Assembly (NCBI RefSeq): GCF_029889885.1
Contig: NZ_JARANY010000002.1
Coordinates: 62,001-126,000 of the forward strand
DNA length: 64,000 nucleotides
From: Chromohalobacter sp. 296-RDG
GTDB taxonomy: Bacteria > Pseudomonadota > Gammaproteobacteria > Pseudomonadales > Halomonadaceae
Reading direction: 5' to 3'
The translations under genes and the position numbers were made by a program. How positions within the stretch are numbered: position 1 is the stretch's first letter; the number at the start of each line of letters is the position of its first letter. The notes under the pieces are model-generated. The model ran no database searches, was not told where the DNA came from, and was given only the letters and a program-made list of their open reading frames with translations. Below, one piece after another: positions 55,207 through 64,000 of this stretch.

Positions 55207-57342
55207 TCAACTGCGAACGCGAGTGATCTTGCCGACGTGGGGCAGGTTGCGCAGTCGTTTCATGATACTTGCTAGATGCACGCGGTCGTGGACGGCCAAC
55301 GTCAGGTTGACGATCGACAGGCGTGCATCGCGTTCCTCAATGCCGATGCGTTCGATATTGGCACCGGCATCGGTCACCAGGCCGGCCAGTTCGGCGACCA
55401 GGCCGCGCCGCGTCTCGACATGCAGGCGCAGCGCCACCGGGAAATCTTGATCGATCTGCTGAGACCACTCCAGAGCGAACAGCTTGTCGGGGTCGCCGCG
55501 CAGTTCCTGCAGGTTACCACAATCGTGGCGGTGTACCACGATTCCCTTGCCGACCGAAAGATGACCGACAATGGGATCGCCGGGCAGCGGATAACAGCAG
55601 CGCGCGAAGCTGATGATCATGCCCTCGGCACCGTTGATCACGATCGGCATTCCGGAATGCGACGCCGTGGCGACTTCCTCGGCGGTTTCCGGGGCGTTAC
55701 ATTCCAGCAGGCGGCGCGCGATGACGTAGGCCATGCGCGTTCCGAGCCCGATCGATTCGAGCAGATCGTCCTCGTGCCTGAAATCGAGTTCTTCGAGTAC
55801 CGCCGTCAAGCGATGCTCGGGCAGCTCCTCGAGGCTGGTCTCGAAGGCGCTCAGTGCACGGTTGAGCAAGCGCCGTCCCAACTGCACGGACTCGGTGCGC
55901 TGCTGATGCTTGAGGGCGTGACGGATCGCTGAGCGCGCCTTGGCGGTGACCACGAAGTTGAGCCAGGCCAGGTTGGGGCGGGCACCGGGCGCGGTGATGA
56001 TCTCCAGCGTCTGGCCGCTTTCCAGGGTCGATGACAGCGGCGCCAGATGGCGGTCTATGCGGCAGGCGATGCAACTGTTACCGATATCGGTGTGCACGCT
56101 GTAGGCAAAGTCCACGGCCGTGGCGCCGCCAGGGAGCTCCATGATGTCGCCTTTGGGCGTGAATACGTAGATATCGTCGGGGAACAGGTCGTTCTTGACG
56201 TGTTCTATGAACTCCAGGGAGTTGCCAGCGTGGCGCTGCATCTCGAGCAGCCCGCGGACCCATTCGCGGGCGCGAGCATGGCTGCCGGCGCCGATGGGGC
56301 GCGCGGTCTGACCAGCCTTGTACAGCCAATGCGCGGCGATACCGTTGTTGGCCATCGCTTCCATCTCGCGGGTGCGAATCTGCACCTCGACGGGCATTCC
56401 GCTGGGGCCGAACAGCGTCGTATGCAGACTCTGGTAGCCGTTGGCCTTGGGGATGGCGATGTAGTCCTTGAAACGCCCCGGCACGGGCTTGTAGAGATTG
56501 TGCACCGCGCCGAGAATGCGGTAACAGGTGTCGACGTCATCGGTGATGATGCGAAACCCGAACACGTCCATGATCTCGGCGAAGGGTTTGCGCTGGTCAC
56601 GCATCTTGCGATAGATCGACAACAGGTGCTTCTGGCGGCCCACTACGCTGCCGCCCAGCGCGTCGTCATCGAGGCACTTCTGCAGGCTGTCCTGAATCTG
56701 GCGCATCATCGAGCGGCGATTGCCGCGCGCCTTGGTGACCGCGCGCTTGATGCGCTCGGCACGCATCGGGTGGATCGCCTGGAAGGAAAGATCCTCGAGT
56801 TCGACGCGAATGGTATTGATACCCAGACGCCCGGCAATACGCGCGTAGATTTCCAACGTCTCGCGGGCAATGCGGCGCTTCTTTTCGGGACGCAGTGCCC
56901 CGAGGGTGCGCATGTTGTGCAGGCGGTCGGCGAGCTTGACGATGATCACGCGGATGTCCTGGGACATCGCCAGAACCATCTTCTGGAAGTTCTCCGCCTG
57001 GGCGACCGCCTTGTCCTCGAAGGTGATCTGGGTAAGCTTGGAGACGCCATCGACCAGTTCGGCCACGGGGCCGCCGAATTGCTGGGTCAACGCCTCCTTG
57101 GTCACGCCGGTATCTTCGATGACGTCATGCAGCATGGCGGCCATCAGGCTTTGATGGTCCATGTGCATATTGGCGAGGATATTGGCGACCGCCAGCGGAT
57201 GCGTGACGTAGGGTTCGCCGGAGCGCCGCCGCTGGCCGTCATGGGCCTGCTCGGCGTAGTAAAAGGCGCGCTTGACGTGCAGAATCTCCTCGGGGGGTAG
57301 GTAGCCGCCGAGTCGGTCCGCGAGATCGTCGATGGTGAACAT
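55207..57342 (-). CDS. spoT: Bifunctional (p)ppGpp synthase/hydrolase SpoT
   Basis: Cytosolic alarmone enzyme (711 aa). The hydrolase HD site is intact (MLHDVIEDT, His72-Asp73), so degradation is expected. The synthetase region ([42 protein letters not shown]) keeps its core, followed by TGS ([15 protein letters not shown]) and C-terminal ACT domains. ATG 57342 is chosen; the longer open frame runs into rpoZ. It lies 28 bases after rpoZ. Confidence 0.95.
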   Translation of the reverse strand: MFTIDDLADRLGGYLPPEEILHVKRAFYYAEQAHDGQRRRSGEPYVTHPLAVANILANMHMDHQSLMAAMLHDVIEDTGVTKEALTQQFGGPVAELVDGVSKLTQITFEDKAVAQAENFQKMVLAMSQDIRVIIVKLADRLHNMRTLGALRPEKKRRIARETLEIYARIAGRLGINTIRVELEDLSFQAIHPMRAERIKRAVTKARGNRRSMMRQIQDSLQKCLDDDALGGSVVGRQKHLLSIYRKMRDQRKPFAEIMDVFGFRIITDDVDTCYRILGAVHNLYKPVPGRFKDYIAIPKANGYQSLHTTLFGPSGMPVEVQIRTREMEAMANNGIAAHWLYKAGQTARPIGAGSHARAREWVRGLLEMQRHAGNSLEFIEHVKNDLFPDDIYVFTPKGDIMELPGGATAVDFAYSVHTDIGNSCIACRIDRHLAPLSSTLESGQTLEIITAPGARPNLAWLNFVVTAKARSAIRHALKHQQRTESVQLGRRLLNRALSAFETSLEELPEHRLTAVLEELDFRHEDDLLESIGLGTRMAYVIARRLLECNAPETAEEVATASHSGMPIVINGAEGMIISFARCCYPLPGDPIVGHLSVGKGIVVHRHDCGNLQELRGDPDKLFALEWSQQIDQDFPVALRLHVETRRGLVAELAGLVTDAGANIERIGIEERDARLSIVNLTLAVHDRVHLASIMKRLRNLPHVGKITRVRS

Positions 57343-57370
57343 AGTGCGCGCCTTCGAGAATGGAGAGAAC

Positions 57371-57622
57371 TTAGTCGTTGTACTCTCGCTCGGGACGCGG
57401 CTTGGGAGCGGGCGGATCGACGACTTCGTCGAGGACGTTGACATCGACCAGGCCAGCCGCGATTTCGCGCAGTGCCATGACCGTGGGCTTGTCGTTTTCC
57501 CAGGCCAGTTGGGCATCGCGCGAGCCGCGAGCGAGCTGACGTGACCGCTGCGTGGCGATCATCACCAACTGAAAACGGTTATCGACGTTGTCGAGGCAAT
57601 CTTCTACGGTAACGCGTGCCAT
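57371..57622 (-). CDS. rpoZ: RNA polymerase omega subunit
   Basis: Small RNA polymerase subunit (83 aa) that helps beta' folding and forms part of a (p)ppGpp site. Family pattern: [30 protein letters not shown] at the N-terminus, then [13 protein letters not shown]. It is between gmk and spoT, the common gammaproteobacterial order. Confidence 0.96.
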   Translation of the reverse strand: MARVTVEDCLDNVDNRFQLVMIATQRSRQLARGSRDAQLAWENDKPTVMALREIAAGLVDVNVLDEVVDPPAPKPRPEREYND

Positions 57623-57640
57623 GAGTGTGAACCCTGATCG

Positions 57641-57663
57641 AGAAATAAAAACGGCGTAAGCCG
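57641..57663 (-). terminator. Weak hairpin and U-tract between gmk and rpoZ
   Basis: On the coding strand CGGC-TTAC-GCCG (57663 to 57652) is followed by TTTTTATTTCT. The stem is only four bases; it may attenuate read-through from gmk into rpoZ-spoT. Confidence 0.35.
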
Positions 57664-57686
57664 GACCTGCGGAAGGGCCTCCGAGT

Positions 57687-58334
57687 CTACTCGACGTCTT
57701 CCACGCGTGACAAGAGTGCCGCCAGCAGTGGCGCGTGAGCGGCTCGAACGCGTGTCACGCGGGTGCGTTCGGTATGCACCAGACAGCTCAGCTCGTCGAG
57801 CGCGCGGGCGAAGGTGTCGTTGACGATGATATGTTCGTATTCAACGTAGTGCGACATCTCGTCGATCGCATCGCGCATGCGTCGGGCGATGGTTGCCTCG
57901 TCATCGGTGCCGCGCCCCGAAAGTCGCGCGTGGAGTGCTTCCCGGGAAGGCGGCAGGATGAACACCGAGACCGCCTCGTCGAAGGCCTCGCGCACTTGGC
58001 GGGCACCTTGCCAGTCGATTTCCAGAACCACGTCCTGGCCGGCGTCGAGCAGGGCCTGCACGGCGGCTCGCGAGGTGCCGTAGTAGTTGTCGAAGACCCG
58101 CGCATACTCGATGAAATCGCCGCTTTCGATCAGGCGCTCGAAGGTCGTGACGTCGACGAAGTGGTAGTTGACGCCGTTGTGCTCGCCGGGGCGCATGTCG
58201 CGCGTGGTGTGCGAGACGCTGACCTGGATGCCCGCGATGCGTTCGAGCAGGGCACGTACCAGGCTGGTCTTGCCCGCGCCTGAAGGCGCCGAGACGATGT
58301 AGAGTGTCCCTTTTGACGGAAGCTGAGTGGGCAT
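57687..58334 (-). CDS. gmk: Guanylate kinase
   Basis: Phosphorylates GMP to GDP (215 aa). P-loop [19 protein letters not shown]-binding [21 protein letters not shown] and YGTSRAAVQ are canonical, and the lid segment R-G-T-D-D ([15 protein letters not shown]) is present. It begins the gmk-rpoZ-spoT operon, and gmk is an inhibitory target of (p)ppGpp in several bacteria. Divergent from an MFS gene. Confidence 0.96.
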   Translation of the reverse strand: MPTQLPSKGTLYIVSAPSGAGKTSLVRALLERIAGIQVSVSHTTRDMRPGEHNGVNYHFVDVTTFERLIESGDFIEYARVFDNYYGTSRAAVQALLDAGQDVVLEIDWQGARQVREAFDEAVSVFILPPSREALHARLSGRGTDDEATIARRMRDAIDEMSHYVEYEHIIVNDTFARALDELSCLVHTERTRVTRVRAAHAPLLAALLSRVEDVE

Positions 58335-58442
58335 GGGGCGTGTCCGATTGAGCCGCTTCTGGGGAAACGAGCATTATCGCATACACTTTGTGTCCTGCCG
58401 ACATCGCGCAGGGCGCGCGCCACCTGACAAGGAACCTTTTAC

Positions 58443-59651
58443 ATGTCCCCTACGGGTATGTCACCCAATGAATCGACGACGCGGCTGGGTTTTGCCGGGG
58501 TCGCCTTTGCGTTTCTCGTGACCATGCTGGGCACGACGCTGCCGACGCCACTCTATCCGGGCTATCAAGCGACCTTCGGTTTCTCGCAGCTCGTCATCAC
58601 GGTGATCTTCGCCGCCTATGCCGTAGGCGTCATCGCCGCGCTGTTGATCACCGGACGCTGGTCGGATCAGTTGGGGCGCCGTCCGCTACTGTTTGCGGGT
58701 TTGGCGGCAGCGGCGCTTAGCGATGTCATCTTCCTGGCGTCCGAGGGGCTTTCCACGTTGCTGGCCGGGCGCGTGTTATCGGGGATCTCGGCTGGTATCT
58801 TTACCGGCACGGCGACAGTGGCCGTGGTCGAGTCGGCGCCCGAGGCTTGGAAGCGCGCGGCGACCTTCGTCGCGACCGCCGCCAACATGGGGGGCCTGGG
58901 TTTGGGGCCGGTCGTCGCGGGCGCCTTGGGTGAATACGCCGTGTGGCCGTTGCATCTGGCGTATGCCGTACATCTGGGGCTTTTGGCGATCGCCGTGCTG
59001 GGCGTCGCCGTGGCATCGGAAACCGTGACGCCCCCGCCCCGGATTCGCCTGCGCATACAGCGCCTGAAGGTGCCCGCCGAGGTGCGCGGCGTGTTCGTGC
59101 CGGCGGTGATCGCTGGGTTCGCCGGCTTTGCGGTGCTGGGATTTTTCACCGCCACCGCACCAGCCTTCATGAGCCAGGTGCTGGGGCATTCGAACCTGCT
59201 GGCGATCGGTCTGGTGGCTGGCTGCGTGTTCTTCGCCTCGACCCTGGGACAGCTCGTGCAGGGGCGTCTGCCCGAGGCGCATCGCTTGCCGCTGGGATGT
59301 GGCGTGGTGATCGTCGGCGCATTGACCGTCGGGGCCGGATTGGCGTTGGTGACGCTGGCGGTCTTCCTGCTGGGAGCGCTGATCGTCGGGTTGGGTCAGG
59401 GCATTGCCTTTCGCGCCGGGCTGGGCGCCGTGGCGGCGGCCTGCCCGCTGAATCAGCGTGGCGCGGTGACCTCGACCTTCTTCGTGATCGCCTATGTGGC
59501 GATTTCGATTCCCGTGGTGGGCATCGGGCTAGTGGCGCGACTCGTCGGCCTGCAAGCCACCGGGGTGGGATTCGCCATCGGTGTCGCCGCGCTGGCAGGC
59601 GTCGCTTTGGTATCATTGCAGCGTCAGCGTGCCGCCACGGCGGTGCGTTAA
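58443..59651 (+). CDS. MFS transporter (MFS_1)
   Basis: Inner-membrane carrier (402 aa, 12 helices). LGTTLPTPLYPGYQATFGFS and the loop-2/3 motif GRWSDQLGRRPLLFAG match drug/sugar-type facilitators. AAGGAA near 58429 precedes the ATG. It lies 42 bases before pyrC in the same direction; the link is probably positional. Substrate unknown. Confidence 0.85.
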   Translation: MSPTGMSPNESTTRLGFAGVAFAFLVTMLGTTLPTPLYPGYQATFGFSQLVITVIFAAYAVGVIAALLITGRWSDQLGRRPLLFAGLAAAALSDVIFLASEGLSTLLAGRVLSGISAGIFTGTATVAVVESAPEAWKRAATFVATAANMGGLGLGPVVAGALGEYAVWPLHLAYAVHLGLLAIAVLGVAVASETVTPPPRIRLRIQRLKVPAEVRGVFVPAVIAGFAGFAVLGFFTATAPAFMSQVLGHSNLLAIGLVAGCVFFASTLGQLVQGRLPEAHRLPLGCGVVIVGALTVGAGLALVTLAVFLLGALIVGLGQGIAFRAGLGAVAAACPLNQRGAVTSTFFVIAYVAISIPVVGIGLVARLVGLQATGVGFAIGVAALAGVALVSLQRQRAATAVR

Positions 59652-59693
59652 GCGTTTTCGTCAGCTTTTCCGTCCGTGCCCAGGAGCCTGAGA

Positions 59694-60749
59694 ATGTCCG
59701 AGTCCCCCACCCGTCTTCGCCTCCGCCGTCCCGACGACTGGCATCTTCACTTGCGCGACGACGACGTGATGCGCCTGGTACTGCCCGCCACCAGTCGGGT
59801 CTATGGACGGGCCATCGTGATGCCCAATCTGATGCCGCCGATCACTACGCTGGCGGAGGCCGAGGCCTATCGCGCGCGCATTCTCGAAGCAGTGCCGGCG
59901 GGTCATGATTTCACGCCGCTGATGACCTGCTACCTCAACGAGAGCGTCTCCGCCGAGACACTCGAGGCGGGTCATGCCAGTGGCTTGCTGACGGCGGCCA
60001 AGCTCTACCCGGCCAATGCCACCACCAATTCGCAGCATGGCGTCAAGCAGGTCGCGGACATCTACCCGCTGCTTGAGGTAATGGAGCGAATCGGTATGCC
60101 GCTGCTGGTGCATGGCGAAGTCACGCGCGGCGAGATCGATATCTTCGATCGGGAAAAGTTCTTCATCGACGAGGTGATGATCCCGCTGCGCCAGCGCTTT
60201 CCGGCGCTCAAGGTGGTGTTCGAGCACATTACCACCGGTGACGCCGCGCAATACGTCTTGGAAGGCGATGCCAACCTGGCCGCAACGCTGACGCCGCAGC
60301 ATCTGGCGCACAACCGCAACGACATGCTGGTGGGCGGTATTCGTCCGCACCTGTATTGCCTGCCGATTCTCAAGCGGGCCGAGCACCAGCGGGCGTTGCG
60401 CGCGGCGGTGGCCAGCGGTCATCCGCGATTCTTCCTGGGCACCGACTCGGCGCCGCACGTGGTCGCCGCCAAGGAAACGGCCTGCGGTTGCGCCGGGGTG
60501 TTCAACGCCCAGGCGTCGCTGGCCGTCTATGCCGAAGTGTTCGAAGAGGAAGATGCGCTCGAGCATTTCGCGGCATTCTGCTCGGAGAACGGGCCACGCT
60601 TCTATGGTCTGCCGTTCAACGAGGAGGAGATCGAACTCGAACGTCACCCCTGGACGATGCCCGAGCGCACCGCCGGCTATGGGGAGACGCTGATGCCCTT
60701 TAAAGCCGGCGAGACGCTGGCGTGGTCGGTCAATGCCGGACGCGAGTGA
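59694..60749 (+). CDS. pyrC: Dihydroorotase, class II
   Basis: Cyclises N-carbamoyl-aspartate to dihydroorotate in pyrimidine synthesis (351 aa). The zinc-site HxH lies in DDWHLHLRD, the carboxylated lysine in [14 protein letters not shown], further histidines in LLVHGEV and VFEHITT, and Asp in [16 protein letters not shown] at 59681-59686 fixes ATG 59694, not the earlier in-frame start. Confidence 0.96.
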   Translation: MSESPTRLRLRRPDDWHLHLRDDDVMRLVLPATSRVYGRAIVMPNLMPPITTLAEAEAYRARILEAVPAGHDFTPLMTCYLNESVSAETLEAGHASGLLTAAKLYPANATTNSQHGVKQVADIYPLLEVMERIGMPLLVHGEVTRGEIDIFDREKFFIDEVMIPLRQRFPALKVVFEHITTGDAAQYVLEGDANLAATLTPQHLAHNRNDMLVGGIRPHLYCLPILKRAEHQRALRAAVASGHPRFFLGTDSAPHVVAAKETACGCAGVFNAQASLAVYAEVFEEEDALEHFAAFCSENGPRFYGLPFNEEEIELERHPWTMPERTAGYGETLMPFKAGETLAWSVNAGRE

Positions 60750-60755
60750 CGCGCA

Positions 60756-61340
60756 TCAGGTTGTCGTCGACAGGTGCGGCAAGTGCGCCATGTCTGGCTC
60801 ACGCAGTGGGCGGATCTCCCAGCCGCGTGTTCCGTATGGCGCCACCCATTGCGGCACGGCGTTATCGGTGCGCGGCCCTTCCGGCGTGCCGCTGTCGAGA
60901 TAGCGGATTACTCGGATCAGCCCGGAATGGCCGACGATCAGTGGCGTCTCGTGCTCGACGAGCAGGGCATTGAGCGTGGCGATGATGCGGGTCACGAAAT
61001 CCGCCCAGCTTTCCCCGCCTTCGGGCGAGAGCAGGTAAGGCATCGTCTCGGGAATGAGCTGCTCTTCGTGCTCGCCCCAATGGCGTTCCTTGAGCCCACC
61101 GATCAGACAATGCGGGGCACGCCCGGTGGCGAGTTCGGCCGTGCGTTGGGCACGCTCCAGGGGGCTGGCGACGATCAATGGCCAGGCGACGTCGCTGAGC
61201 AGCACAGATGCCTGGCGCGCTTCCTGTTCGCCTTGCGCAGTGAGAGGGACATCGCGCTGGCCGGCGATCCGACGGCTCAGGTTACTGGTGCTCTGGCCAT
61301 GGCGCAGAAAGACGAAGGGGCGGCGAATCAGCTCGGGCAT
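60756..61340 (-). CDS. Histidine phosphatase superfamily protein (GpmB/CobC-like)
   Basis: Cytosolic phosphatase (194 aa). Catalytic RHG motif in FVFLRHGQSTSN, the second Arg in SPLERAQRTAE, a Glu in ERHWGEHEE and the late His in IVGHSGLIRV are all present. It is convergent with pyrC with only six bases between stops. Substrate not predictable. Confidence 0.87.
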   Translation of the reverse strand: MPELIRRPFVFLRHGQSTSNLSRRIAGQRDVPLTAQGEQEARQASVLLSDVAWPLIVASPLERAQRTAELATGRAPHCLIGGLKERHWGEHEEQLIPETMPYLLSPEGGESWADFVTRIIATLNALLVEHETPLIVGHSGLIRVIRYLDSGTPEGPRTDNAVPQWVAPYGTRGWEIRPLREPDMAHLPHLSTTT

Positions 61341-61446
61341 GGCGATGGCTCCATGGAAATCCTATATCGATCCTATCAGGCCAAACGCGGCGGAGCGCGT
61401 GCAATGTAGCATTGTGGTCGATAAACGGAGAAAAGAAGGCTTGTAT

Positions 61447-61464
61447 TTTAGACTTAAGTCTAAA
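61447..61464. promoter_or_regulatory. Perfect 18-base palindromic operator
   Basis: TTTAGACTT/AAGTCTAAA is a perfect palindrome, typical of a MarR- or TetR-type dimer site. It covers a TTTAGA -35-like hexamer (61447-61452) which, across 17 bases, pairs with GATAAT (61470-61475). A repressor bound here would block the promoter of the MFS gene at 61586. An eight-base core ACTTAAGT recurs at 62890-62897. Confidence 0.7.
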
Positions 61465-61585
61465 TCTGAGATAATTGATCGCTTCGGCCTACAGGTTGCG
61501 AATTAGGGCGCGACACGTTGTCTTCGGGGCACGTTCTTCTCGCCACGTTCCTCACGATCAGTACCTTAAAGACAGGAAATTGCCC

Positions 61586-62800
61586 ATGAGCGAATCCACA
61601 GACGCGTCGACGCCTTCTGGCGCCGCTCACCCACGCCTGGCGGAGTTGGCCCTGGCGCTGGGCGGCTTCGGTATCGGTACCGGTGAATTCGTCATCATGG
61701 GATTGATGAGCCGCGTTGCCGATGATCTTCAGGTGGCGGTTCCCGATGTCGGCTATGCCATCAGCAGTTACGCGCTCGGCGTCGTCGTCGGCGCGCCAAT
61801 CATCTCGGCCCTGGCGGCACGGCTGCCCAAGCGGGCATTGCTGATCGGGCTTATGCTGCTATTCGCTCTCGGCAACTTTGCCAGCATCATGGCGCCGCAT
61901 TTCGGTATCTTCGTCGGGTTACGCTTCATCGCCGGCCTGCCGCACGGCGCGTACTTCGGCGTCGCGGCGCTGGTGGCGGCCGCAGCGGTGCCCGTCGATC
62001 AACGCGCCCGAGCGGTGGCGCGCGTCATGACCGGGCTGACCGTGGCGATTCTGGTTGGTGCACCGTTGGCTACCTGGGTGGGCAATATGATCGGCTGGCA
62101 GGCGGCTTTCGCCGGTGTGGGCGGCATCGCGCTGCTGACGGCGCTGATGGTGCGCCTATGGGTGCCGTATCAGCCCGCCGATCATAAGGCCAGTCCCAAG
62201 CGCGAGTTGAGCGCGATGATCAAGCCGCGTGTGCTGTTCACGCTGGGCGTGGCCTGCTTCGGATGCGGCGGTATGTTCGCAGTGTTCAGTTATGTCATGC
62301 CCACGCTTACCGAGCAGGCCGGCATGGCTGAGTCGCTGGGGCCGCTGGTGCTGGCGATTTTCGGGGTGGGCACCATCCTGGGTAATTTCGCCGGTGCGCG
62401 TATCGCCGACTGGAACCTCCTGCGCGGCATTCCGATCATCCTGCTGTGGGTGGCATGCGTACAAGGTGGCTTTTACTTCGCCGCCAACTCGGTGTGGACA
62501 GGCTTCTTGTTCGTAGCGCTGGTCGGGACCAGCATGGCCGTCGCCCCCGCCATGCAGACGCGGTTGATGGACGTCGCTGAAGACGCCCAGACCATGGCCG
62601 CCTCGCTCAATCACGCCGCTTTCAACATGGCCAACGCGCTCGGCGCCTGGTTGGCCGGCGTGACCATCAAGGCGGGTCTGGCGTGGTCATCCACCGGCCT
62701 GGTGGGCGCCTCGCTCGCCTTGTTGGGCATCGCGATCTTCGCCACCGGCCGCTGGCTGGAAAAGCGCGAGGCGTTGCAGCAGCCCGCTGCCTCGTCATAA
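61586..62800 (+). CDS. MFS transporter, AraJ/YdhP-like (DHA1)
   Basis: Inner-membrane efflux-type facilitator (404 aa, 12 helices). Signature GGFGIGTGEFVIMGLMSRVADDLQ and the second-helix region ISSYALGVVVGAPIISALAARLPKR place it with AraJ/YdhP/arabinose-polymer exporters. AGGAAA precedes ATG 61586. The palindrome 122 bases upstream suggests tight repression. Confidence 0.87.
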   Translation: MSESTDASTPSGAAHPRLAELALALGGFGIGTGEFVIMGLMSRVADDLQVAVPDVGYAISSYALGVVVGAPIISALAARLPKRALLIGLMLLFALGNFASIMAPHFGIFVGLRFIAGLPHGAYFGVAALVAAAAVPVDQRARAVARVMTGLTVAILVGAPLATWVGNMIGWQAAFAGVGGIALLTALMVRLWVPYQPADHKASPKRELSAMIKPRVLFTLGVACFGCGGMFAVFSYVMPTLTEQAGMAESLGPLVLAIFGVGTILGNFAGARIADWNLLRGIPIILLWVACVQGGFYFAANSVWTGFLFVALVGTSMAVAPAMQTRLMDVAEDAQTMAASLNHAAFNMANALGAWLAGVTIKAGLAWSSTGLVGASLALLGIAIFATGRWLEKREALQQPAASS

Positions 62801-63027
62801 GGCAGGCCGCAAGTGGCATGTGTACATTGCTTGCGGTCGCCACACTCCTCGAATTACGGCTTTCTCGATCAGATTAATTTTTCGGTAACACTTAAGTTTT
62901 TTCTTATTTTACCGATAATTATTCAGGGGCTGTGTCACCCAGCCGCATAGCAAGGTAACCGTGCTTGAGATACTGCACGAGGCTGGGCCATTGAAACCGC
63001 CAGAATGGACGTCGTGGAGAAAGCGCT

Positions 63028-63351
63028 ATGTCGGGGATGGAAGATGGGGGCGGAGTACGGGAAAAGGGTGAATTTGCGGTGCTCGGGTTTGTGTTGTCCT
63101 GCCGTTTGCAGGAGGTCGGAACAGAGGATGCGACGCGGGTGCTCGACGCCTTGGAAGCAGAACTCGAATCGCGCGGTTTGATCATGGGTGGTGGGGTCGA
63201 CACGGATCGGCTGGATGTCTTCGTGTTGCCGCATAAAAACGCCAGCGCTACGGACAAGGACCGCCTTGCGCTGGCCGAGTGGCTCGATCAACAACCGCTT
63301 TGCACGGAAGTGGTGGTGGGCGATTGGATGGATGCTTACGGGGTGGAGTGA
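63028..63351 (+). CDS. YggL-like (DUF469) protein
   Basis: A 107-aa protein with the YggL/DUF469 pattern: EFAVLGFVLSCRLQEVGTED, LIMGGGVDTDRLDVFVLP and ATDKDRLALAEWL...VVVGDWMDAYG. E. coli YggL binds the 50S ribosome. The first 14 residues replace the usual basic head with Gly/Glu. GGAGA precedes the ATG. Confidence 0.8.
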   Translation: MSGMEDGGGVREKGEFAVLGFVLSCRLQEVGTEDATRVLDALEAELESRGLIMGGGVDTDRLDVFVLPHKNASATDKDRLALAEWLDQQPLCTEVVVGDWMDAYGVE

Positions 63352-63380
63352 CAAACGCGGCGGCCATGCATGGACCTGTA

Positions 63381-63635
63381 TTAATCGCGGTTCAAGAGCC
63401 TTTGCCTCAGCGCAGGGCTCTTGGGCAGTAATCCCACACTCAGCCCGAACGGTCTGAAGGCACTATTCAGGAGCGTGAGCGACTGGCTGCCTTTGTCGGT
63501 CTCGATATCCGAGAGCGTGCGGCGGCTGATTCTGGTCAGCGTCGCTTTGGCGTAGAGGTTCAGTATTGACCAACTCATAGATGGCCTCATGTAATTCAAG
63601 TAGCGACGGGCTTTGCGTCGTTTTGCTTGAGTCAC
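63381..63635 (-). pseudogene. Frameshifted XRE/HipB-like antitoxin-type regulator
   Basis: One frame keeps an N-terminal LLELHEAIYELVNTEPLRQ, while the other frame gives TLTRISRRTLSDIETDKGSQ and then SLTLLNSAFRPFGLSVGLLPK. Joined, they resemble a HipB/Y4mF XRE-type regulator. The middle of the first HTH helix is missing and the halves are in different frames, so the gene is broken. No toxin (HipA) gene is adjacent. It follows the MarR gene without a gap. Confidence 0.55.
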
Positions 63636-64000
63636 GACATGTTCTCGGGCGCATCATCCTGCCCCAATTCTACGGCCGTGATCTTCAACTCCTCGGCCAA
63701 CTCGTCCATGAAGCGCAAGGCGACTTCGAACTCTCTGTCACTGTAGCCCGAGAGTAAAGCCTCGACCCGTTCGGCATGTGCCTCGTAGAGCGTATCGATC
63801 TCGGCGATCATTGCCGGGTTCGCGCGCAGATTCCAGCGACGGCGATCGCTTTGATCCTGCTCACGATCGAGAAATCCCCGATTGACCAGTTTGTCGACGA
63901 TCACGCTCAACGAGGCGCGAGTGAGTCCGGTTTGGTCGGCGAGATAAGTGGCCGTCAAAGGGGCCTCGTGTTGCACCAGCCGTATGCACTCTAGCTCTGT
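63632..64000 (-). CDS. MarR-family transcriptional regulator, 5' end beyond the window
   Basis: Partial regulator (about 122 codons visible, open to the right edge). The winged HTH reads APLTATYLADQTGLTRASLSVIVDKLVNRGFLDREQDQSDRRRWNLRA, followed by a helical dimerisation end. Its stop abuts the XRE relic. It is a candidate to bind the palindrome at 61447-61464; this is inferred from proximity only. Confidence 0.82.
   Translation of the reverse strand, partial: TELECIRLVQHEAPLTATYLADQTGLTRASLSVIVDKLVNRGFLDREQDQSDRRRWNLRANPAMIAEIDTLYEAHAERVEALLSGYSDREFEVALRFMDELAEELKITAVELGQDDAPENMS

Noticed and set aside
56047-57300. 417-codon plus-strand frame opposite spoT
   Set aside because: spoT is complete and conserved; the opposite frame is a composition artefact.

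Overview
The window is high-GC DNA with densely packed genes of clearly gammaproteobacterial type: zinc-type HemB, UvrD, HexR, OxyR with both redox cysteines, a bifunctional SpoT in a gmk-rpoZ-spoT operon, UbiC/UbiA next to PhoB/PhoR, and class II PyrC. The acidic proteins, the NSS, TRAP and tripartite tricarboxylate (TTT) transporters and the overall gene set suggest a halophilic Halomonadaceae member such as Chromohalobacter or Halomonas. That placement is inference. The window looks chromosomal. I see no rRNA, tRNA, CRISPR array or prophage.

Positions 103-14329 form an accessory catabolic and uptake region. It starts with a D-2-hydroxyacid dehydrogenase, an RraA-type aldolase and an AT-richer MFS carrier. 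A one-direction block follows: a TRAP transporter (DctP, DctQ, DctM), an SMP-30-type lactonase, an FMN-dependent L-2-hydroxyacid dehydrogenase, a COG3618 amidohydrolase or lactonase, two tandem TctC-type binding proteins, TctB and TctA. Together these could import an organic or sugar acid (or its lactone), open the ring, oxidise the hydroxyacid and cleave it by a retro-aldol step. The substrate cannot be read from sequence. An unassigned 667-base stretch and a dead IS30-family element (14997-16079) close this region.

Positions 16245-34430 hold hemB, an SDR, mltA, a DUF72 protein, an NSS sodium symporter, a small unknown protein, hexR, uvrD, a YciA-type thioesterase, pstSCAB-phoU, and a GAF-GGDEF-EAL protein whose 3' end overlaps phoU. 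Positions 34732-41419 carry cysZ, a ZIP metal transporter, Mn-type sodA, and a siderophore-uptake set (AraC regulator, TonB receptor, FhuF reductase). This block separates pst-phoU from phoBR. phoB has a well-formed Pho box upstream. ubiCA, a rubredoxin reductase, HU and a YccS-type membrane protein follow.

Positions 49659-64000 carry a small HTH protein, recG and oxyR (overlapping stop and start), a nucleotide-sugar-epimerase-like protein, thpR/ridA, spoT-rpoZ-gmk, an MFS carrier, pyrC, a histidine phosphatase, a second MFS carrier behind an 18-base perfect palindrome, a YggL-like protein, a frameshifted XRE/HipB-like relic, and a MarR-family gene cut by the right edge.

The best candidates for something undescribed are the composite hydroxyacid/lactone cluster at the left and the palindromic operator near the right end. 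Most of the rest is ordinary housekeeping.
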